Part shown: in pieces, positions 26,865-33,607 of the stretch
How the letters are laid out: the number at the start of each line of letters is the position of its first letter
Position numbering within the stretch: the first letter of the stretch is position 1
DNA from: Actinomycetes bacterium
Lineage (GTDB): Bacteria > Actinomycetota > Acidimicrobiia > Acidimicrobiales > JAJZXF01
Reading direction: 5' to 3'
Assembly (NCBI GenBank): GCA_021802485.1
Contig: JAJZXF010000015.1
Coordinates: forward strand, 1 to 39,591
DNA length: 39,591 nt
Translations under genes and position numbers: made by a program
The notes under the pieces: generated by a model
What the model was told of the DNA's origin: nothing
Seen by the model: the letters and a program-made list of their open reading frames with translations, nothing else
Database searches by the model: none

Positions 26865-28037
26865 GTGCGTGATCCATATCCGGACCTAGCCAACCTCCGC
26901 AAGAGCTGCCCAGTGATGCATGGGAGCATTATTTCGGCGCTTGGCGCGAGATCCATGGTGGGAGACACGTACACGTTGCTGTGCTTTCAGGATTGCTGTG
27001 CTGCCTTGCGTGACGCCGCGAGTTTTAGCTCCTGCGTCTATGACGAGAAGGTCGGTCCTGCAATGGGCGAGATGATCCTCGGCATGGACGGCCCGGAGCA
27101 TCGCAAGCGTCGAAACCTCGTAGCGCGGGCATTTCGCCAGAGCACCCTGGAGCGCTGGGAAGACTCCTTGATACTTCCGATATGTAACGAGCTGGTGGAT
27201 CGGTTTGCAGGCGTCGGTCGGGCGGATCTGGTTAGCGACTATGCATTCGAGCTCCCGATTCGTGTGATCTCGGCGATCCTCGGGTTGCCGGTTGAAGATC
27301 TCAGCCAGCTGCGGCGGTGGTCCAGCGAGCTAATCGGCGTCGGTGCGGACGTTGGCCGTGCTCTTGGAGCGTCGGCGGGATTGACGGAGTACCTTGCTCG
27401 GGTTGTGGCGAGCAAGCGCAAGCATCCGGGAGATGATGTTATCAGTGATCTTGCCGAGGCGGATGTTGATGGCGAAGTTCTCGCGGACGAGGTGATCTAC
27501 TCCTTCCTACGCCTCCTACTCTCCGCGGGAACAGAGACGACGTTCCGCTCGATCGGGAATATGATGTACCTGCTCGCGTCGCATCCAGATCAGCTCGCAC
27601 GCATCGCTAGCAAGAGGGCTCTTATAGCCCAAGCAGTCGAGGAGGCGCTGCGTGTGGAACCCCCAGTGCTGTTCATCAGCCGCAGGGCTACGAGGGATGT
27701 GCGGATAAACGGAGTCACAATCCCCGAGGGTGCCTCGGTGGAGGTTTGCCTTGGCTCTGCAAACCACGATGAGGCACGCTGGGTGGATCCTGATGAGTTC
27801 GACATCCTGAGGCCGGCGAAACCGCACCTCGCCTTTGGCACAGGCGCGCACATGTGCCTTGGTCTTCACCTGGCAAGGATGGAGATGCGCGTTGCGCTCA
27901 ACGTACTGCTCGAGCGTCTCGATGGGTTGCGTCTGGAGCCCTTTGGCGACGAAGGGGACGCCAGGGACCCGCACATTCGCGGCCTTGTCTTTCGCTCGCC
28001 TGATGCGTTGCCGGTCGTGTTCGAGCGCTCAGAGTGA
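26865..28037 (+). CDS. Cytochrome P450
   Basis: A 390-residue bacterial P450 monooxygenase. The I-helix oxygen-activation motif is AGTETT (~221-226), the K-helix ExxR is EALR (260-263), and the haem loop FGTGAHMCLG has the thiolate ligand Cys331. The HRKRRNLVARAF C-helix region is also typical. No ferredoxin or reductase gene is adjacent, and I cannot name the substrate or CYP family. The start is doubtful. GTG 26865 has no spaced ribosome binding site, and the frame stays open upstream to about 26741 with plausible residues (LPINAACEALAGYPGSEVRD) but no ATG, GTG or TTG. Either the protein starts at 26865, slightly short, or a non-standard start is used. It follows rdgB closely and ends where IS630-related DNA begins. 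Confidence 0.92.
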   Translation: MRDPYPDLANLRKSCPVMHGSIISALGARSMVGDTYTLLCFQDCCAALRDAASFSSCVYDEKVGPAMGEMILGMDGPEHRKRRNLVARAFRQSTLERWEDSLILPICNELVDRFAGVGRADLVSDYAFELPIRVISAILGLPVEDLSQLRRWSSELIGVGADVGRALGASAGLTEYLARVVASKRKHPGDDVISDLAEADVDGEVLADEVIYSFLRLLLSAGTETTFRSIGNMMYLLASHPDQLARIASKRALIAQAVEEALRVEPPVLFISRRATRDVRINGVTIPEGASVEVCLGSANHDEARWVDPDEFDILRPAKPHLAFGTGAHMCLGLHLARMEMRVALNVLLERLDGLRLEPFGDEGDARDPHIRGLVFRSPDALPVVFERSE

Positions 28038-28099
28038 GGCGTAGAACTGCCGGAACACTTCAGTCGGAAACTTTTCCATTGGTCTTGAAGGGTCGGTGT

Positions 28100-28534
28100 T
28101 TCGTACTTTGGCATGACTGGACAAGCTTCAGCGAGAAACCGGAAAGCTACAACGTTGCCTCAGAACCGACCGGCAGTGTGCGCCGGTTCGATGTGACATC
28201 CTGCGCACTCCTCAGCGACATCGACCGGGTGGTCGATCCCAGCATGGAGATCCATCTCGTCATGGACAATGGTTCGTCCCACACCGCCAATACGACCAAG
28301 GCATGGTTGGCAGCTCACCCTCGCTTCGTGGCCCACTACACGCCGCCACATGCGAGTTGGGTCAATCAGGTCGAACTTTTCTTCTCTGTCCTCTAGCGCA
28401 AGGTCATTCGCAACGGCAGCCTCACGTCACGCAAGGATCTGCTGGACAGGCTCATCGGATTCATTGCCGATTACGACAAGACGGCGAAGCGGTTCCGATG
28501 GACCCACGCGGCCGACCCCCTGGTGGCAGCATGA
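28100..28534 (+). mobile_element. IS630-family transposase remnant with an in-frame stop
   Basis: One frame reads HLVMDNGSSHTANTTKAWL, then HYTPPHASWVNQVELFFSVL, a TAG at 28394-28396, then RKVIRNGSLTSRKDLLDRLI, ending ADYDKTAKRFRWTH...AA and TGA at 28532-28534. This is the C-terminal part of an IS630-type DDE transposase, with the second Asp in MDNGSSH and the Glu in NQVELFF. The TAG stands where the family usually has Gln (ILQRR), one C-to-T change. The N-terminal DNA-binding half and first catalytic Asp are missing, so the element is dead. It lies directly against the truncated 3' end of the giant secreted gene on the other strand, whose reading frame runs into it. Confidence 0.85.
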
Positions 28535-31500
28535 AGGCGCGTGGGACTTCCGCGCGCTGACACTAGCCCCGTACTCAGCACCTCGCTGCTCGGTGCATGG
28601 AACGCTGACGTGCGGGCATTGGCGACGCCAGAGACAGCCACCGGGACGTCGGAGTCGATGTTGGTCCCGTTGCCGAGCTGGCCGTAGTAGTTCTGACCCC
28701 AGCAGTCGATGCCGCCGGTTGCGAGCACCGCGCAGTTGTTGCCGTATAGGGAACTCGTGTTTGAGGCGCTGGAGACACTGACGGCGTTGGTGATCCCGCT
28801 GACTGTCACCGGTACGTCTGAGTTGACAGTGGCGCCGTTGCCGAGCGCTCCATCAACACCGTTTCCCCAACAGTCGATGCCTCCGGTTGCGAGCACCGCG
28901 CAGTAGTTCTCGAAGCCGTCGCTAGAGACACTGATGGCGTTGGTGATCCCGCTGACTGTCACCGGTATATCTGAGTTGACAGTGGTCCCGTTGCCGAGCT
29001 GGCCGTAGTTGTTCTGACCCCAGCAGTCGATGCCTCCGGTTGCGAGCACCGCGCAGTAATTATTGTTGCTGTCGTAGGAGCTGCTCGAAAGGCTGACTGC
29101 GTCGGTGATCCCGCTTACTGGCACCGGGACGTCAGTCGTAGCCGTGGTCCCGTTGCCGAGCTGGCCCACGCCATTGTACCCCCAGCAGGCGATGTGCCCG
29201 GTTGCGAGAACTGCGCAATAGCTATCCAGACCGTCGCCTGATACGCTGACCGCGTCGGTGATCCCGCTTACCGCGACCGGGACGTCCGAGTCCGTCCTGG
29301 TGCCGTTGCCCAGCTGACCGCTGCCGTTGAATCCCCAGCATGACATGGCGCCGGTTGCGAGCACCGCGCAGTAACTGAGGTAGCCGTCACTCGATACGCG
29401 TATGGCGTCGGTGATCCCGCTTACCGCCACCGGCATGCCGGTGGTGGCCGTGGTCCCATTGCCGCCCTGGCCGTCGCCGTTGTATCCCCAGCAGGTGATG
29501 CCGCCGCCTGCGAGCACCGCGCAATAGCTCCCCTCGCCGTCGCTCGCTACACTGACCGCGTCGGTGACCCCGGTAACTGCCACTGGGACGTCCGAGGTGG
29601 TCAGGGTTTTCCCGTTACCGAGTTGACCTGAATGATTGTTCCCCCAGCAGAACACGCCGCCGGTTGTGAGAACCGTACAATAGCTGCTGACGTGGTCGTT
29701 GGCTATGCTGACAGCCTCGGTGATTCCGGTCACTGCCACCGGGACGTTGGAATCGGTCGTGGTCCCGTCACCGAGCTGGCCGTCGTAGTTCTTACCCCAG
29801 CAATCGATACCTCCGGTTGCGAGAATTGCGCAATAGCTGCTGGGGTTGTTGTTGGAAACGTTCGTTACGGCCATCACGACGATGTCCAATGAAGCGCTCG
29901 CGGTGATGGCGTTCGCGTCTGTCACCGTCACGGTAAAGGTGCTGGTTCCCGCGCTCGACGGCGTGCCCGAGATCACGCCCGTGGATGCGTCGAGGCTAAG
30001 GCCAGCGGGCAACGACCCGGAGGTCAGCGACCACGAGTACGGGGTGGTGCCGCCTGTTGCGCCAAGCGTCGTAAGATAGCTCTGGCCGACCGCCACGTTC
30101 GCCACCTTGGTCGTTGTGACACAGAGAGGTGCAACGACCACCAGGCTCAATGAAGCGCTCGCGGTGATGGCGTTCGCGTCTGTCACCGTCACGGTAAAGG
30201 TGCTGGTTCCCGCGCTCGACGGCGTGCCCGAGATCACGCCCGTGGATGCGTCGAGGCTCAGGCCAGCGGGCAACGACCCGGAGGTCAGCGACCACGAGTA
30301 CGGGGTGGTCCCGCCTGTGGCGCCAAGCGTCGTAAGATAGCTCTGGCCTTCATTCGCGTTCGCCAGGCTGGTTGTGGTGACGCTGAGCTGGGCAATGACC
30401 ACGACCTGGAGTGCGGCCTCTGCAGTTGCACCGTTCGCGTCTGTCACCGTCACGGTAAAGGTGCTGGTTCCCGCGCTCGACGGCGTGCCCGAGATCACGC
30501 CCGTGGATGCGTCGAGGCTCAGGCCAGCGGGCAACGACCCGGAGGTCAGCGACCACGAGTACGGGGTGGTCCCGCCTGTGGCGCCAAGCGTCGTAAGATA
30601 ACTGTGGCCTTCATTCGCGTTCGCCAGGGTGGTTGTGGTGACGCTGAGAGGTCCACTGGAGGCGGCAACTGCAATGCTCAATGTCACACTGGCGTTTTCG
30701 CCTGTCGCGTCCGTTACAGTGACCGTGAAGGTGCTGGTTCCCGCGCTCGACGGCGTGCCCGAGATCACGCCCGTGGATGCGTCGAGGCTCAGGCCAGCGG
30801 GCAACGACCCGGAGGTCAGCGACCACGAGTATGGGGTGGTCCCGCCTGTGGCGCCAAGCGTCGTAAGATAGCTGTGGCCTTCATTCGCGTTCGCCAGGGT
30901 GGTTGTGGTGACGCTGAGAGGTCCACTGGTAGCGCTGAGCAGCAGCCAACACTTCTGCAACAGGTTCGGTTTGCTCCAGTTCAGCTTCAAGACCGGAACG
31001 GTTAGTCCGACCCCCGCATCCAGGCATCCTTGCAATGTCCACCAGGGAGTCAGGGTAGTGTTTGCGCTGAACTTGGCTGAAGCGCCGATGTCGAAGGTCG
31101 GGCCGGCGGCGCCGTAGAATAAGATGTCGAGTGTCGGGTAGAGCCCGACGGTCGCAGACGCGTCGCCTTGGGCCATAAACGAGTTCGCGAAGTGGTTCGA
31201 GAACGAATCTATCGGTACGAAGCCCCTTGAAGAAGACCAGCTCGCGCCGATGGTTGCCGCTAGATTCTGGACCACCGATGCATTGACTACTGCAGTGATA
31301 CTATTATTGTCAGCGATGGTTGCATTTCCACTCAGGTAGAACTGGAGCTGCGGATCGATGACGACCGGAATCGGTCCCACCTGGATGTCGATCGCAGGCA
31401 GTGCCAACGGCGTACGCAACAGCCCAATCCCCGGAGCGGCGGTAGAGCAGTGAGCGCCGGCTGCAGCGGCGATAGACAGCCCTGCAGTGTCGGTCACCGA

Positions 31501-32937
31501 CATGGTGAGCTTCGCTCCGCTCAGCGTCGGCACCAGCCAGTCCCACCCCCAGGACGCATTCATATGGATCGATGGGTTGAAATTGATCCTAGGCGTCACA
31601 TTCACGCTTGCAGAGGTCGAGCACTTGAGCCCGGTGGTGGCGAAGGACTCACTGAAGCGGGGTGTCGACCGGCTCGCCGACCCAGTGCCGAAGTGCCAGT
31701 CCGAACTCGATGCGGACTGGATCGAGGCCGAGTTCGATGGGGCGACCAGGGTCGCATCGACGTTGAGCGAGCCACTGCTCATCGCATCAAGCAGAGTCGC
31801 AGGTGTCACCTGGACAATCTGGCCGCCGCCGCCGGCCTTCACCGAGGCGACCTTCACCAAGTATCCGGATGGCGCCGCGGCACTGCGGCCGGACACCAGC
31901 ACCTGCCCGGCGGAGACGACCGGAGCGAGGCTCGAAAGGGTGAGAGTCCGAGCGCCGGTGCTCGGGCCGGTGAGCGATGTGGTCACGCCAGCGGGCATGA
32001 CTTTGGTAGCCGCAGCTACGACATCCTGATATGTCGCCAAGCCCACGATCGGCTTGTTCAGCGGCTTGCCGCCCATCGAGCCGAGGAACCTCGCGTCGCC
32101 GAAGCTGAAGATCCCCCCATCTGAGGCCACCTCCCAGTACCCGTAGGCGCCTGGAACCGCGACCATTCCAACTACTGGAGCGTTCAGCGGCTTGCCGCCC
32201 ATCGAGCCGAGGAACCTGGCGTCGCCGAATGCGAAGAGCCCCCCGTCTGAGGCCACCTCCCAGTACCCCGCGGCATCCGGTGTCGCTACGATGCTGACGA
32301 TCGGCTTGTTCAGCGGCTTGCCGCCCATCGAGCCGAGGAACCTCGCGTCGCCAAATGCAAAGATCCCGCCGTCTGAGGCCACCTCCCAGTACCCCGCGGC
32401 GTCCGGTGTCGCTGCCATAGCGACCACCGGCTTGTTGAGCGTCTTTGCGCCCATGGAGCCGATGAAACCAGCGTCGCCGAATGCAAAGACTCCGCCGTCT
32501 GCGGCCACCTCCCAGTACCCCGCGGCGTCCGGTGTTGCGGCCATGCCAACCACCGGCTTGTTGAGCGTCCTGCCGCTCATGGAGCCGTGCAACCGGGCGT
32601 CACCGAATGCCGACAGACTGCCGTCTGTGGCCGCCTCCCAGTATCCCGAGGCGTCTGCGTTGGTGACCATCGCCACGATCGGCGCGTTGAGTCGCTTTGC
32701 GCCCATGGAGCCGTGGAATGCTGCGCCGCCGAAGGAGAAGAGCCCACCGTCGGACGCTACTTCGTAGTATCCGGGAGTGGTCGTTGCGGATGGACTGGAC
32801 GTCGTACTCTGTCGAGCCGGCACAGCGGCGAGCGCGGCCGCAGAGGCTATGAACCCTGGAAGTGTGAGCATCACCATGCTAACGACAAGTGACGCCATTG
32901 CCAATCCTCGGACTGGGTGTTTGGGGAACTTATCCAT
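28471..32937 (-). CDS. Giant secreted repeat protein, 3' end truncated by IS630 remnant
   Basis: 1488 residues from ATG 32937, which has GGAGG nine bases upstream. An in-frame ATG 48 bases earlier lacks such a site. The order is: signal peptide (LAMASLVVSMVMLTLPGFIA); six 42-residue repeats GYWEVASDGGIFAFGDARFL (plus ~32040-32800), probably a propeller; an unrecognised ~370-residue domain (~30940-32030); four nearly identical ~87-90-residue Ig-like putative-adhesin repeats (TPYSWSLTSGSLPAGLSLDA) at ~29870-30935; and eight RCC1-like repeats with paired Cys, consensus YCAVLATGGIDCWGQNNYGQ (~28610-29870). The last ~45 residues (from about SAFHAPSSEVLS) bear no repeat pattern and are antisense to the transposase, so the natural C-terminus has been lost. 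It is probably a cell-surface adhesin or extracellular matrix protein. The product may still be made and secreted. Confidence 0.8.
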   Translation of the reverse strand: MDKFPKHPVRGLAMASLVVSMVMLTLPGFIASAAALAAVPARQSTTSSPSATTTPGYYEVASDGGLFSFGGAAFHGSMGAKRLNAPIVAMVTNADASGYWEAATDGSLSAFGDARLHGSMSGRTLNKPVVGMAATPDAAGYWEVAADGGVFAFGDAGFIGSMGAKTLNKPVVAMAATPDAAGYWEVASDGGIFAFGDARFLGSMGGKPLNKPIVSIVATPDAAGYWEVASDGGLFAFGDARFLGSMGGKPLNAPVVGMVAVPGAYGYWEVASDGGIFSFGDARFLGSMGGKPLNKPIVGLATYQDVVAAATKVMPAGVTTSLTGPSTGARTLTLSSLAPVVSAGQVLVSGRSAAAPSGYLVKVASVKAGGGGQIVQVTPATLLDAMSSGSLNVDATLVAPSNSASIQSASSSDWHFGTGSASRSTPRFSESFATTGLKCSTSASVNVTPRINFNPSIHMNASWGWDWLVPTLSGAKLTMSVTDTAGLSIAAAAGAHCSTAAPGIGLLRTPLALPAIDIQVGPIPVVIDPQLQFYLSGNATIADNNSITAVVNASVVQNLAATIGASWSSSRGFVPIDSFSNHFANSFMAQGDASATVGLYPTLDILFYGAAGPTFDIGASAKFSANTTLTPWWTLQGCLDAGVGLTVPVLKLNWSKPNLLQKCWLLLSATSGPLSVTTTTLANANEGHSYLTTLGATGGTTPYSWSLTSGSLPAGLSLDASTGVISGTPSSAGTSTFTVTVTDATGENASVTLSIAVAASSGPLSVTTTTLANANEGHSYLTTLGATGGTTPYSWSLTSGSLPAGLSLDASTGVISGTPSSAGTSTFTVTVTDANGATAEAALQVVVIAQLSVTTTSLANANEGQSYLTTLGATGGTTPYSWSLTSGSLPAGLSLDASTGVISGTPSSAGTSTFTVTVTDANAITASASLSLVVVAPLCVTTTKVANVAVGQSYLTTLGATGGTTPYSWSLTSGSLPAGLSLDASTGVISGTPSSAGTSTFTVTVTDANAITASASLDIVVMAVTNVSNNNPSSYCAILATGGIDCWGKNYDGQLGDGTTTDSNVPVAVTGITEAVSIANDHVSSYCTVLTTGGVFCWGNNHSGQLGNGKTLTTSDVPVAVTGVTDAVSVASDGEGSYCAVLAGGGITCWGYNGDGQGGNGTTATTGMPVAVSGITDAIRVSSDGYLSYCAVLATGAMSCWGFNGSGQLGNGTRTDSDVPVAVSGITDAVSVSGDGLDSYCAVLATGHIACWGYNGVGQLGNGTTATTDVPVPVSGITDAVSLSSSSYDSNNNYCAVLATGGIDCWGQNNYGQLGNGTTVNSDIPVTVSGITNAISVSSDGFENYCAVLATGGIDCWGNGVDGALGNGATVNSDVPVTVSGITNAVSVSSASNTSSLYGNNCAVLATGGIDCWGQNYYGQLGNGTNIDSDVPVAVSGVANARTSAFHAPSSEVLSTGLVSARGSPTRLHAATRGSAAWVHRNRFAVLS
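29887..30900 (-). repeat. Four near-identical tandem Ig-like repeat units
   Basis: Units occur with spacings of 261, 261 and 270 bp (87, 87 and 90 codons; compare GTGCTGG on the plus strand at 29939, 30200, 30461 and 30731). About 140 bp of each unit is almost identical in DNA, with only single-base differences. The edges (linkers between domains) vary. High DNA identity with in-frame periods suggests copy number can change by recombination. Confidence 0.88.
32061..32440 (-). repeat. 126-bp tandem repeats encoding 42-aa blades
   Basis: GCGGCTTGCCGCCCATCGAG recurs at 32061, 32187 and 32313, exactly 126 bp apart, within longer, highly similar units. More diverged units continue to about 32800. 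The same period and protein motif occur in the SGNH-propeller gene at 20.8-21.1 kb. Confidence 0.85.
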
Positions 32938-33054
32938 CAATGTTCGCCTCCGTTCAGTTTGCTTTGGCCGAGAACGCCACTTCAAGGTTCTTCATATGTC
33001 GCTCTGGACCTTGATTTTCGTGATACCTGACGACATTGGTGTCGAGATCGCTGG

Positions 33055-33294
33055 TCATCGGCTCAGCCTGTGACACTCGCAACCGCAGGGGCTTGGCTCT
33101 GCAGACTCCGACGCGTCCGGACAAGGGAGGGGCGCTCCATCAGCCAGAAGTATCGTTTCGCCACAAAACGCGATCAGGTCATCAACGCTGCGTAGTGCTG
33201 CCAGACGACCTGTGGCAACTTCCTCCACCTCGCCCAAGAAAGTCCCCTGAACGAGATCCTGAGGACTCATCCGCAGTACGTAGGAAACGCGCAT
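33055..33294 (-). CDS. Possible small cytosolic protein, unknown
   Basis: A 79-residue frame starting MRVSYVLRMSPQDLVQGTF and continuing LGEVEEVATGRLAALRSVDD with LIAFCG. This part has the composition and hydrophobic pattern of a real small alpha/beta protein and reminds me of short actinobacterial hypothetical proteins, but I cannot name a family. The tail is Cys/Pro/Ser rich (CGCECH). There is no strong ribosome binding site. It lies between the regulator relic and the giant secreted gene on the same strand, so if real it may be co-transcribed with the latter. Confidence 0.45.
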   Translation of the reverse strand: MRVSYVLRMSPQDLVQGTFLGEVEEVATGRLAALRSVDDLIAFCGETILLADGAPLPCPDASESAEPSPCGCECHRLSR

Positions 33295-33322
33295 CACTAC
33301 TGACGATACGAGGCGGCCCTCA

Positions 33323-33503
33323 CGTTCAGCGTGAGTATTGCGTGAGTTCCGGCACTATGTGAGCGAAGCCTCCGCTTGGACCAACACATCTGGCGGCGGC
33401 ATGCCAAGTTCGGATGTCATCCTGCGGGCCCTTTGCACCATGCCTCCCGCCCGGGCGTTGAGACCTCGTTCGGCCAGGAGCCGCATGGCTTTGAGATAGC
33501 GCT
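33323..33503 (-). pseudogene. Relic of the 3' end of the BTAD regulator gene
   Basis: These 181 bp match 36129-36309 (the end of the intact regulator gene and its 3' flank) at a constant offset of 2806 bp, with about 8 mismatches (~96% identity). Translated on the minus strand it gives RYLKAMRLLAERGLNARAGG, MVQRARRMTSELGMPPPDV and LVQAEASLT, then TAG, with the stop in the same place (33355-33357). Nothing upstream of residue ~832 of the regulator is present. The GTGAG repeats of the 3' flank are kept (33331, 33342, 33359). It lies between two secreted-protein genes and seems to be the remains of a duplicated regulator copy. Confidence 0.9.
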
Positions 33504-33607
33504 TTGCCCATACCGGGTCCGTTGAACTTCCTGAGACGGGGGGTGAGCACCCTGTTGAAGGCGCTCGTGCCGGGCGGCACTTTGCCATCCCTTCCCTGTT
33601 TGGTCGT

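Noticed and set aside
29887-30900. Regular repeats that might suggest a CRISPR array
   Set aside because: The units are ~261-270 bp, in frame and encode Ig-like domains. There are no unique spacers of constant length and no cas genes.
31450-32124. Plus-strand open frames antisense to the giant secreted gene
   Set aside because: The minus strand carries the repeat-protein frame with a signal peptide and ribosome binding site. The plus frames are shadows of GC-rich repeats.
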